NCBI GenBank assembly: GCA_022402565.1
Contig: JAKRSC010000027.1
Coordinates: forward strand, 89,060 to 126,664
Reading direction: 5' to 3'
Length of the DNA stretch: 37,605 nucleotides
Origin: Hydrotalea sp.
GTDB lineage: Bacteria > Bacteroidota > Bacteroidia > Chitinophagales > Chitinophagaceae
Made by a program: the position numbers and the translations under genes. Shown in pieces: positions 16,777-24,306 of this stretch (its first letter is position 1; every line of letters starts with the position of its first letter). A model generated the notes under the pieces. The model searched no databases. It was given only the letters and a program-made list of their open reading frames with translations, and was not told where the DNA came from.

Positions 16777-17975
16777 TGATTAGATGCGACCTCAGCAATT
16801 GCATCTTGAACTTCAAATGCTAATTTTCGTAAAGTTGGTTCGTCAATACATAAAGGTGGCGCCAAACGAATACATTCTGGCGCAAATAAAAACCAATCGG
16901 TAATAACCCCTCTTTGAATACAGGCTTTTGCTACTTGTTTACAAAATTCAGGTGAGGGTAAAATCAATGACCCCCATAATCCAATTTGTGAATGACATTG
17001 TATAGATGCATGTTGAATAAGCGAAAACAAAAGCTTTCCCTTTTCTTCAGCATCCTTCCACCATTCCTTTTGCAGCAACAATTCTAATGCAGCTTTACCA
17101 GCTGCACAACTAACTGGATGGCCTCCAAAAGTAGTAATATGTCCAAGTACAGGCTGGTCTGTTAGTGCTTGCATACAATCGTAGCTTGCTATAAAAGCCC
17201 CCAGCGGCATTCCACCGCCTAATGCCTTTCCTAACAATAAAATATCTGGCACAACACCACTATGCTCAAATGCAAACAGTTCACCTGTTCTGCCAAATCC
17301 ACTTTGTATTTCATCAAAAACAAGCAAAGCTCCAACCTCATCACAACGTGTACGAACTGCTGCAAGCCAAGAAGCTGCTGCTGGACGAACACCACTTTCC
17401 GCCTGCACTGGTTCAATGATAACACAGGCTGTTTTTGATGTAATGGATGCTATTAAAGCGGCACTGTGATAATCCTCATGTCGAATATCTGGTAGAAGTG
17501 GACGGTATGCTTGTCGCCAATACTCATCGCCCATTACACTCAAAGCACCTTGTGTGCTACCATGATATGCATTTTTACAAGCTATGATTTCTGTTCTTCC
17601 TGTTATACGCTTAGCTAATTTCATGGCACCCTCAGTTGCTTCAGCCCCACTGTTGGTGAAATAAACTGTAGATAATGAATCAGGCAGAACAGAAGCCAAC
17701 AACTGCGCGTAAGCTACTTGTGGTTGTTGAATAAATTCACCATAAACAATCAAGTGAGTGTAAGCTGCCGCTTGATCTTTAATAGCTTTCACCACTGCGG
17801 GCTGACTATGACCTATATTAGCAACACTAAATCCAGATATAGCATCTATGTAGGCTTTACCAGATGCATCGTACAAATAACAACCTTCGGCTTTAACCAT
17901 TTCAAGGCCAATTGGCTCAGGTGATGTTTGCGCCAAATGTTTAAAAAAAAGTTGCCTATTGGAAAATAAATCCAT
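16773..17975 (-). CDS. Class III aminotransferase (PLP-dependent)
   Basis: A 400-residue cytoplasmic PLP enzyme of the acetylornithine/ornithine/GABA aminotransferase class. Features: GAxATEGAMKLAKR (PLP phosphate site, about 111), NAYHGST, IIEPVQAESGV, LLVFDEIQSGFGRTG with Asp221 contacting the pyridine nitrogen, and the Schiff-base lysine in LLLGKALGGGMPLGAF (Lys250), then ITTFGGHPVSCAAG. The amino donor and acceptor cannot be fixed from sequence, and no arginine or lysine pathway genes are adjacent. I use the ATG at 17975 (MDLFSNRQLFF); a frame back to 18038 would run through the divergent carbonic anhydrase start. It is 55 nt from that gene's start. Confidence 0.92.
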   Translation of the reverse strand: MDLFSNRQLFFKHLAQTSPEPIGLEMVKAEGCYLYDASGKAYIDAISGFSVANIGHSQPAVVKAIKDQAAAYTHLIVYGEFIQQPQVAYAQLLASVLPDSLSTVYFTNSGAEATEGAMKLAKRITGRTEIIACKNAYHGSTQGALSVMGDEYWRQAYRPLLPDIRHEDYHSAALIASITSKTACVIIEPVQAESGVRPAAASWLAAVRTRCDEVGALLVFDEIQSGFGRTGELFAFEHSGVVPDILLLGKALGGGMPLGAFIASYDCMQALTDQPVLGHITTFGGHPVSCAAGKAALELLLQKEWWKDAEEKGKLLFSLIQHASIQCHSQIGLWGSLILPSPEFCKQVAKACIQRGVITDWFLFAPECIRLAPPLCIDEPTLRKLAFEVQDAIAEVASNH

Positions 17976-18030
17976 CTTCTGATCTGTTCTGAGAATAAAT
18001 GATGAAATTAGAGCACGAAATTCGTTGTTT

Positions 18031-18570
18031 ATGGCCATAATTCTTCCAATAAAAGATAAGTATCCTCAATTTGGTACCGACTGCTTTGTTGCACCTAATG
18101 CCACCATTGTGGGAGATGTAGTAATGGGAAATGAATGTAGTATCTGGTTTAATGCTGTAGTGAGGGGCGATGTACACTACATAAAAATGGGTAATAAAGT
18201 GAACGTGCAAGACGGTGCTGTTATTCATTGTACTTATCAAAAACATCCAACAGAAATTGGCAACCACGTTTCTATTGGACATAATGCGCTGGTGCATGGA
18301 TGTACTTTACACGACAATGTTCTGATTGGTATGGGCGCTATTGTTATGGATCGCAGTGTTGTGCATAGCAACTCCATTATAGCTGCTGGCGCCGTATTAC
18401 TCGAAGGAACAGTAGTTGAAGCGGGTTCTATTTATGCTGGTGTGCCCGCCAAAAAAGTAAAGGATATATCTCAGGAATTGATCCACGGTGAAATTGATAG
18501 AATTGCCAACAACTACACGCACTATGCATCTTGGCTTGCACCTTATAATGAAGCACCTCAAAACAAATAA
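18031..18570 (+). CDS. Gamma-class carbonic anhydrase family protein
   Basis: A 179-residue left-handed beta-helix protein of hexapeptide repeats, homotrimeric, related to Cam and to YrdA/PaaY. The N-terminus FGTDCFVAPNATIVGDVVMG is typical. Zinc-binding histidines appear in VIHCTYQKH and GNHVSIGHNALVHGC, matching the three-His site of the family. Activity may be reversible CO2 hydration or a metal-dependent side function; many members are uncharacterised. ATG at 18031 is preferred over an in-frame TTG six bases upstream. The next gene, a small lipoprotein, begins one base after its stop, so they form an operon. Confidence 0.93.
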   Translation: MAIILPIKDKYPQFGTDCFVAPNATIVGDVVMGNECSIWFNAVVRGDVHYIKMGNKVNVQDGAVIHCTYQKHPTEIGNHVSIGHNALVHGCTLHDNVLIGMGAIVMDRSVVHSNSIIAAGAVLLEGTVVEAGSIYAGVPAKKVKDISQELIHGEIDRIANNYTHYASWLAPYNEAPQNK

Positions 18571-18571
18571 A

Positions 18572-18787
18572 ATGAAAAAACTAACAACTGGAGTTCTCGT
18601 TCTTATTATGTTTTTCAGTCTAAGCTCTTGCCAGGCTATCAAACGCATGTTTCAGCCCAAAGAAAAAGCAGTTGGATGTCAACCCTCAGGTAAAGCGGTA
18701 GGTGCAGAAAAACTGGCCTCGGGAGATCCAAAAGCAGAAAAACAAGCAAAAAAAGCAGGAAAATTTAAGTACGACACGATGTACTAG
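18572..18787 (+). CDS. Small lipoprotein (71 residues)
   Basis: MKKLTTGVLVLIMFFSLSSC is a lipoprotein signal with lipobox LSSC (Cys20), giving a mature peptide of about 52 residues that is rich in Lys, Gly and Ala: it contains GCQPSGKAVGAEKLASGDPK and ends KFKYDTMY. The pattern GC-P-GK-VGAEKL-SGD-KA resembles short envelope proteins I recall from other Bacteroidota, with no known function. The start was set at ATG 18572; upstream in-frame codons overlap the carbonic anhydrase gene. It is the second gene of that operon and overlaps the convergent rsgA stop by 4 nt. Confidence 0.85.
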   Translation: MKKLTTGVLVLIMFFSLSSCQAIKRMFQPKEKAVGCQPSGKAVGAEKLASGDPKAEKQAKKAGKFKYDTMY

Positions 18788-19719
18788 TATCCAGGTTTTT
18801 CCATGGAAGCATGGATATTCAAATAACTTTCAAATCGCTGCATAGCAATATCTCCAGACTCAATCGCAGCCTTGATAGCGCATCCAGGCTCACGCAAATG
18901 TTGGCAATTATTAAACTGACAATCATTGATTCTGTCTCTCATTTCAGGGAAATAATGCGATAATTCTTCAGCTTCTATCCCAACAATTCCAAACTCACGT
19001 ACGCCAGGTGTATCAATCACACAGCCACCATTAGGCAAATCATGCATCTCAGCAAAGGTTGTGGTATGCATGCCTTTTCCACTCCATTCACTCACAGCAG
19101 CCGTTCTCAATTCGAGCTCTGGAAACAATACATTCATCAAACTTGACTTCCCCACTCCACTATGTCCACTCAGCAAAGTTTTCTTTTGAACAAGTGCCGC
19201 CTTTAAATCGTCTAATCCTTCCCCAGTCACAGTGCTTGTCACAAGCACTTGATAACCAATAGCTGAATACATAGCTTTCCAGTCTTCCAACTGCTGCATC
19301 TCTTTTGCTCTGTAAACGTCCACTTTATTGAACACCAAAATAGCTGGCACATGAAAGGCTTCGCAGGAAACCAAAAATCGGTCTACAAATCCCTGCGATG
19401 TTCTTGGCTCTCTCAACGTAATAAAGACCATACTCTGATCAAGGTTGGCAGCAATAATGTGGTGCTGCCGCTTGCTATGCGGCGATTGACGAATGACGTA
19501 GTTTTTTCTAGGTAGGATATCGCTGATAGTCACCGTTGTTTCTGGCAAATCTTCAATTTCCACCAACACTTCATCGCCTACGGCAATTGGATTGGTAGAG
19601 CTGATTCCTTCCATTTTAAAATGCCCACGAATGCGCGCAGGGTGCATCTTCCCATCCTCAGTTCGTACTAAGTACCAACTTCCTGTGGATTTGTACACTA
19701 TAGCCTGCATTTGCTTCAT
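18784..19719 (-). CDS. rsgA: Ribosome small-subunit-dependent GTPase A
   Basis: Circularly permuted GTPase that helps late maturation of the 30S subunit and checks the decoding centre. The 311-residue product has an N-terminal OB fold (AIVYKSTGSWYLVRTEDG), then permuted GTPase motifs: NKVD (131-134, G4), the P-loop GHSGVGKSSLMN (185-196, G1), the switch region GKGMHTTTF and DTPGVREFG (236-244, G3). A C-terminal zinc finger has Cys267, Cys272, His274 and Cys280 in the usual C-x4-C-x-H-x5-C spacing. ATG at 19719 was chosen; six extra upstream residues would read through a promoter box. A later Met (MQAIVYK) is possible. Divergent from ubiE. Confidence 0.96.
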   Translation of the reverse strand: MKQMQAIVYKSTGSWYLVRTEDGKMHPARIRGHFKMEGISSTNPIAVGDEVLVEIEDLPETTVTISDILPRKNYVIRQSPHSKRQHHIIAANLDQSMVFITLREPRTSQGFVDRFLVSCEAFHVPAILVFNKVDVYRAKEMQQLEDWKAMYSAIGYQVLVTSTVTGEGLDDLKAALVQKKTLLSGHSGVGKSSLMNVLFPELELRTAAVSEWSGKGMHTTTFAEMHDLPNGGCVIDTPGVREFGIVGIEAEELSHYFPEMRDRINDCQFNNCQHLREPGCAIKAAIESGDIAMQRFESYLNIHASMEKPGY

Positions 19720-19724
19720 GGCTG

Positions 19725-19732
19725 CAAAGTAA
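19725..19732 (-). promoter_or_regulatory. Candidate -7 box TTACTTTG of rsgA
   Basis: The minus strand reads TTACTTTG then CAGCC then ATG. It differs from TAnnTTTG at one base and lies five bases before the start codon, like the dut, DUF4292 and M28 boxes. Confidence 0.4.
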
Positions 19733-19787
19733 AACATTCAGACCGTTTGAATTGTAATAGTTCTGACTGCTTTGGCAGCCGAATGAA

Positions 19788-19795
19788 TATCTTTG
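19788..19795 (+). promoter_or_regulatory. Candidate -7 box TATCTTTG of ubiE
   Basis: TATCTTTG is an exact TAnnTTTG match, six bases before the ubiE ATG at 19802. No well-spaced TTG was found. It argues for initiation at ATG 19802 rather than the TTG at 19793, which lies inside the box. Confidence 0.5.
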
Positions 19796-19801
19796 CAACT
19801 T

Positions 19802-20545
19802 ATGGCCAAATACGCACACGATCAGATTGTTCCCTTTGAGCATGGAAAAGGATCCAAGAAAGAACAAGTAGCTGAAATGTTTAATAAAATAGCGTTTCGG
19901 TACGATTTTATTAACCGCTTTTTGAGTGTTGGCATTGATGTTGCCTGGCGAAAAAAAGCCATTCAACAACTCAAAGCCTTACAACCGCAAGAAGTACTGG
20001 ATATTGCAACCGGTACTGGTGATGTTGCCATGATGACCTATAAAATGCTTCGCCCTAAAAAAATTATAGGAATTGACATTTCTACAGGGATGTTGGAAAT
20101 GGGACGAAAAAAAGTAGCTGTTCCTCCATATTATTCGCATATTGAATTACTAGAAGGCGACAGTGAAGCTATCCCTTTTGAAGACAATCGTTTTGACGCT
20201 ATTACAGTAGCATTTGGAGTGCGAAACTTTGAAAACCTAGAATTAGGTCTGAAAGAAATGTTAAGGGTGCTCCGTCCAGGCGGAAAAGCCGTTATCTTAG
20301 AGTTTTCAAAACCTCGGTTTTGGCTAGCAGAAAAGTTTTATCAACTTTACATGAAATTGGTTGCTCCCAATATTGCGAAGGCATTTAACAGCAATAAAGA
20401 GGCCTATCAATATCTCAATGAAAGTGTACAAGCTTTTCCAGAAGGAAACCGATTTATACAAATCATGCATGAAACAGGATTTACGCAAACCTATTTAAGA
20501 ACCTTGAGTTTTGGCATATGTACGATTTATTGCGGAAGCAAGTAA
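19802..20545 (+). CDS. ubiE: Demethylmenaquinone methyltransferase (UbiE/MenG)
   Basis: Class I methyltransferase for the last step of menaquinone synthesis, methylating demethylmenaquinone with SAM at the inner membrane. The 247-residue product has AEMFNKIAFRYDFINRFLSVGID and WRKKAI near the N-terminus, the SAM motif LDIATGTGDVA (66-76), IGIDISTGML, AVTVAFGVRNFE-like text (ITVAFGVRNFENLE) and EMLRVLRPGGKAVILEFSKP, all signatures of UbiE. Bacteroidota use menaquinone, so the menaquinone role is expected. The last 28 nt overlap the start of the PorT-like gene, which suggests translational coupling of the two. Confidence 0.96.
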   Translation: MAKYAHDQIVPFEHGKGSKKEQVAEMFNKIAFRYDFINRFLSVGIDVAWRKKAIQQLKALQPQEVLDIATGTGDVAMMTYKMLRPKKIIGIDISTGMLEMGRKKVAVPPYYSHIELLEGDSEAIPFEDNRFDAITVAFGVRNFENLELGLKEMLRVLRPGGKAVILEFSKPRFWLAEKFYQLYMKLVAPNIAKAFNSNKEAYQYLNESVQAFPEGNRFIQIMHETGFTQTYLRTLSFGICTIYCGSK

Positions 20546-21237
20546 TCCTGTTTTGTAGTTTTCTGATCAGCACCATTGCTTTGTTCGGACAGTCTCAAAT
20601 GCACCGTCCCGATCACGACGATTGGTCGTATTACTTTGGTATTACCCTTGGTTATAATAATTCGCACTTGCATGCTACAAAACATCCAAGATTTTTACAG
20701 TCGGATAGTATTTTAAGTGCAAATCCTTTGAGCGGAGGTGGCATTAATCTTGGACTACATGCAACTTTGCGAATTAGTGACCACTGGCAATTCAGAATCA
20801 ATCCCCAGCTTATGTTAGGTGGTGCCCAAAGCATAGCCTATGAATTAGGTACAGCTCGTCCAGGAGAACCTTTGGTGCAAAAGCAAGTACTTCCAACCAC
20901 CGTTTTAGCTTTACCCCTTCACTTCAAGTTTAACTCCGATAGAATTGGAAATTTTAGGGCTTATTTGTTAGGCGGAGTTAGATACCACTACGATATGTCA
21001 AGCAATGCCACCGCAAGAAATGCAGAAGATCTTGTAAAGCTTCGAGCATCAGATTGGGGATTAGAAGCAGGGGTTGGATTCAATTTTTTCCTACCATTTG
21101 TTACAATTTCACCAGAAATAAAATTCTCACAAGGCATTTCCAATATTCACCAGCGAGATCCTGCACTCAAGTTCTCTAATGTATTAGATCGCATTCAATC
21201 GCGCATGATTTTCTTCTCTATTCATATTGAAGACTAA
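20518..21237 (+). CDS. PorT-like outer-membrane beta-barrel (type IX secretion)
   Basis: A 239-residue protein with signal peptide (MYDLLRKQVILFCSFLISTIALFG) and an 8-strand-like barrel pattern: YYFGITLGYNNSHLH, GGGINLGLHATLRISDHWQFRINP, TTVLALPLHFKFNSD, FRAYLLGGVRYHYD, ASDWGLEAGVGFNFFLPFVTISPEIKFSQG. This matches the outer-membrane beta-barrel family that includes PorT, a T9SS component needed for secretion in Porphyromonas and relatives. Position directly after ubiE with an overlapping start strengthens the PorT call, as I recall this pairing in related genomes. Sequence alone cannot exclude a generic barrel protein of the same family. Confidence 0.82.
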   Translation: MYDLLRKQVILFCSFLISTIALFGQSQMHRPDHDDWSYYFGITLGYNNSHLHATKHPRFLQSDSILSANPLSGGGINLGLHATLRISDHWQFRINPQLMLGGAQSIAYELGTARPGEPLVQKQVLPTTVLALPLHFKFNSDRIGNFRAYLLGGVRYHYDMSSNATARNAEDLVKLRASDWGLEAGVGFNFFLPFVTISPEIKFSQGISNIHQRDPALKFSNVLDRIQSRMIFFSIHIED

Positions 21238-21244
21238 AGCATTT

Positions 21245-22933
21245 TTAGAAATCAAATTCTCTTCTTCGCAAATTCATACGCATACCAAAGCTGAACCAGT
21301 TGGTAGTAAAAGGAGTTATTAGCCCAGGCCTAGAAAAACGTCGGTATGTATATTGTGCGTCTAAAAATGTATTTGGAAACAACTCATACGAAACCGACAA
21401 ATTAGCCATCACCGTTTTACCAAGAATGCCACTTCCTGTTCTAAATCCATATTCCCGCGGACGCTGGAAGTAAGTCACTAAAATATTCGACCCAAAGTTT
21501 CTGCCTGCAGAGTCTAAGCCTTGTTCCAACAACATTGCCTTAGCCTGCAAATGCCATTTAGGCAAAGGTTGGTACTTCAAAACAGCTAGCCACTCTCTAA
21601 AATTAGCTCCCAATGGATGTGCGAGAGGTTGGTTGTAATTTGAAAAATCCCCAATTGAATCGCGGTGAGTAAATGTGAATGGTCTTACCCAGTTGAATTC
21701 AACCTGACCATCCAAATTATCAATTCCAAATAAATTAATTGATTTCACTCCTAGCTGTGCCGCATGCTTATTTCCCCACCAGCCTCTTTTGTAATTCAGA
21801 ACCTCATTGGCTATAAATTCATTAATGACCAACTGCCCATAAAACTGTGTTTGACCAAATGCATTGTACTTCACATTTAAACCAACTGTAAGTTTATCAG
21901 GACTACCCACTTGTTGTTGAGCCGATAAAAAGAAAATCATCGGATTCAGGTAATGCCAATCGTATCCATTATCCCTTCCAAAAATAACATGCTCAAATAA
22001 TCCAATTTGTAACCGTTTATTGATTTGCCAGTCGAGGTGATGCATAGCCATATACTTTTGCGGCCTCAATCTTCCATCTTGCTGACTGTTTCTAAATGAC
22101 CCTGTAAGTTGAGCAAAAACGTTCGTATAGTTTAATTTCCAGAAACGGGTATTGATTTTAAAGAACAGATAATTCTGCGCAAAGTCGCTTAAAATTAAAC
22201 TTCTAAATCCATGGCCAACAAACAATCGGTCGTAGGCAAATTGCATGTCAATGCCCTTCATAGCCTTAAACTGAATACCACCCCTAGCATCTAAATAATC
22301 ATATGCATCATTTCTAAAAAGTTTGAACAAACCAGCACCTGGCACCGCATTAAATCTATTTACCCATTGCTGCACATACAAAGGATCGCGCTCCTGATTT
22401 TCGGTAAAGTAGGTGTAAAAGCCAAGTTTTTCTCCAAGCATCCCCCGCATTACAATTCCCCTTGTATTTTGAAACAAATTGGCCGAAACATTATGATCGC
22501 TTCCAGTTTGAAATCCAAGTACAGGTGCAGCCAAAATGGTAAAATTTTTATTATGAACACCAGCAAAAAAAGGCTTACTAAACATATTTTTTTTGAAGAA
22601 TAACATTGGCTGAAGAGCCGTATCTGCTTGGTCTCGTCTCCATTCTAAATTCTCCATTAATACCTGCTGAAAATTATATTGATCAACCCGCGAAAAACGC
22701 CAATCACGCTGCTTCATCAAATTGAGCGCATGCTCCACACGTTCAGTATTCCACTTTCTGTTTCGATAACGCATAGCTGAGAAATTCAAAACCGTATCTG
22801 TTTGCATTTGAATCTCCAATCGGTCCATAATTGCACCTTGTTTAGACCACATTGGCACATAATCGGATTGGGCATACAGAAAAATGGGTAAAAAGAAAAA
22901 GAGAAGCTTGATGGTTGTTTTAATAAATTGCAT
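21245..22933 (-). CDS. RemB / Wzi-like outer-membrane protein
   Basis: A 562-residue protein with signal peptide MQFIKTTIKLLFFFLPIFLYA and a long run of amphipathic beta-strands consistent with an outer-membrane barrel. Motifs such as GIVMRGMLGEKLGFYTYFTENQ, DYLDARGGIQFK, YDRLFVGHGFRSLILSDFAQNYLFFK and HHLDWQINKRLQIGLFEHVIFG resemble the gliding-motility protein RemB and the capsule-assembly Wzi family of Bacteroidota. The role in this organism may be attachment of polysaccharide or surface motility (inference). It is divergent from dihydroorotase with only 15 nt between start codons, so each promoter must lie within the other's coding start or be very compact; a weak TAATTTAG box lies 3 nt ahead of its ATG. 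It converges on the PorT-like gene, 7 nt apart. Confidence 0.8.
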   Translation of the reverse strand: MQFIKTTIKLLFFFLPIFLYAQSDYVPMWSKQGAIMDRLEIQMQTDTVLNFSAMRYRNRKWNTERVEHALNLMKQRDWRFSRVDQYNFQQVLMENLEWRRDQADTALQPMLFFKKNMFSKPFFAGVHNKNFTILAAPVLGFQTGSDHNVSANLFQNTRGIVMRGMLGEKLGFYTYFTENQERDPLYVQQWVNRFNAVPGAGLFKLFRNDAYDYLDARGGIQFKAMKGIDMQFAYDRLFVGHGFRSLILSDFAQNYLFFKINTRFWKLNYTNVFAQLTGSFRNSQQDGRLRPQKYMAMHHLDWQINKRLQIGLFEHVIFGRDNGYDWHYLNPMIFFLSAQQQVGSPDKLTVGLNVKYNAFGQTQFYGQLVINEFIANEVLNYKRGWWGNKHAAQLGVKSINLFGIDNLDGQVEFNWVRPFTFTHRDSIGDFSNYNQPLAHPLGANFREWLAVLKYQPLPKWHLQAKAMLLEQGLDSAGRNFGSNILVTYFQRPREYGFRTGSGILGKTVMANLSVSYELFPNTFLDAQYTYRRFSRPGLITPFTTNWFSFGMRMNLRRREFDF

Positions 22934-22948
22934 ACACTAAATTAAGTA

Positions 22949-24301
22949 ATGAACCGAATGGAACAGCACCTTATTAAAAATACAATTTTGGTGAATGAAG
23001 GCAAACAAACACCAACAGATATCTTAATTCGAAATGGCAGGATAGAAAAAATTGCACCAAATATTAGCGTAGCTGGCAGTGTACATGAAATAGATGGAAG
23101 CGGTCTTTTAACTTTACCTGGTGTGATTGACGATCAGGTTCATTTCAGAGAGCCCGGACTTACCCATAAAGCAAGTATCTATACAGAGTCAAAAGCTGCA
23201 GTTGCAGGAGGTGTAACCACATTCATGGAAATGCCTAATACATTCCCACCTGCTTTTACGCAAGATTTGTTAGAAGATAAATATAAAATTGGGGCGAATA
23301 CTTCTCTTGCGAATTATTCGTTTTTCATGGGTACTTCTAATAGCAATATCGAAGAAGTGCTAAAAACCAACGAAAAGAAGAATGATATCTGCGGGGTAAA
23401 AATTTTCATGGGCTCATCTACAGGAAACATTTTAGTGGATAATCCATTACAACTTGAAAAGGTATTTAGTGGTGTTGAAGTACTCATAGCAACTCACTGC
23501 GAAAGTGAAGCCGTCATGAGTGAAAATTACAAGCTTATCAAGCAGGAGAAGGAAGAACTAACAGCAGCTGATCATCCAAGAATTAAAAATGAAGAAGCAT
23601 GTTTTGAATCATCATTTTTAGCTATTCAATATGCAAAAAAACATGGCTCTAGATTACATGTGCTGCATATTTCTACCGAGAAAGAACTTCAGCTTTTCAC
23701 CAATATGGTGCCTTTAACAGAAAAAAGAATTACTGCCGAAGCTTGTGTACATCATTTGCATTTTACAAGTAACGATTATGAGAGATTGGGCAACCTTATT
23801 AAGTGTAATCCAGCTATTAAAGATCCTCATCATAAAGACGCTATTTGGAAAGCTGTTTTGGATGATCGAATTGATGTAATAGCAACAGACCACGCACCAC
23901 ACACTTGGCAAGAGAAGAATGAGCCGTATGAACACGCGCATGCAGGGCTTCCACTTGTTCAGCATTCACTTTCGATTATGCTGTATTATGTACAACAAGG
24001 CAGAATGGATATAGAAACACTCGTACGCAAAATGAGTCACGCCGTAGCCGATTGTTTTCAAATTCAAGATAGAGGCTATGTTCGAGAAGGATATTATGCA
24101 GATTTAGTTATGGTAAACATGAACCGAGCAACCACTGTTAGCAAAGAAAATATTCTGTACAAATGTGCATGGAGTCCGTTGGAAGGTTTTGAATTCCCGG
24201 CAAGTATTGAACGTACATTTGTAAACGGACATTTAGTATTTAACAAAGGGGAATTCAATGAGAATCAAAAAGGAATGCGCCTCCGCTTTAATAGATCATA
24301 A
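22949..24301 (+). CDS. pyrC: Dihydroorotase, class I
   Basis: Zinc amidohydrolase of de novo pyrimidine synthesis that interconverts carbamoyl-aspartate and dihydroorotate. The 450-residue product has the barrel metal sites: DDQVHFREPGLTHK (61-74), the carboxylated lysine in GVKIFMGSSTGN (Lys151), ATHCE (His183), LHVLHIST (His237/His240) and ATDHAPHT (Asp314). The first metal motif is normally DxHVH, but here Gln63 replaces the first His; I recall this DQVH form in many Bacteroidota. A later Met (22958) could also start translation. The gene is followed 5 nt later by a MutS-like gene, an apparent operon. The pyrC symbol is customary; an allantoinase or hydantoinase is less likely given the motif text. 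Confidence 0.93.
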   Translation: MNRMEQHLIKNTILVNEGKQTPTDILIRNGRIEKIAPNISVAGSVHEIDGSGLLTLPGVIDDQVHFREPGLTHKASIYTESKAAVAGGVTTFMEMPNTFPPAFTQDLLEDKYKIGANTSLANYSFFMGTSNSNIEEVLKTNEKKNDICGVKIFMGSSTGNILVDNPLQLEKVFSGVEVLIATHCESEAVMSENYKLIKQEKEELTAADHPRIKNEEACFESSFLAIQYAKKHGSRLHVLHISTEKELQLFTNMVPLTEKRITAEACVHHLHFTSNDYERLGNLIKCNPAIKDPHHKDAIWKAVLDDRIDVIATDHAPHTWQEKNEPYEHAHAGLPLVQHSLSIMLYYVQQGRMDIETLVRKMSHAVADCFQIQDRGYVREGYYADLVMVNMNRATTVSKENILYKCAWSPLEGFEFPASIERTFVNGHLVFNKGEFNENQKGMRLRFNRS

Positions 24302-24306
24302 GAGTT

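Noticed and set aside
17956-18297. 113-codon minus-strand frame across the carbonic anhydrase start
   Set aside because: It overlaps two recognised genes and contains no domain; a shadow.
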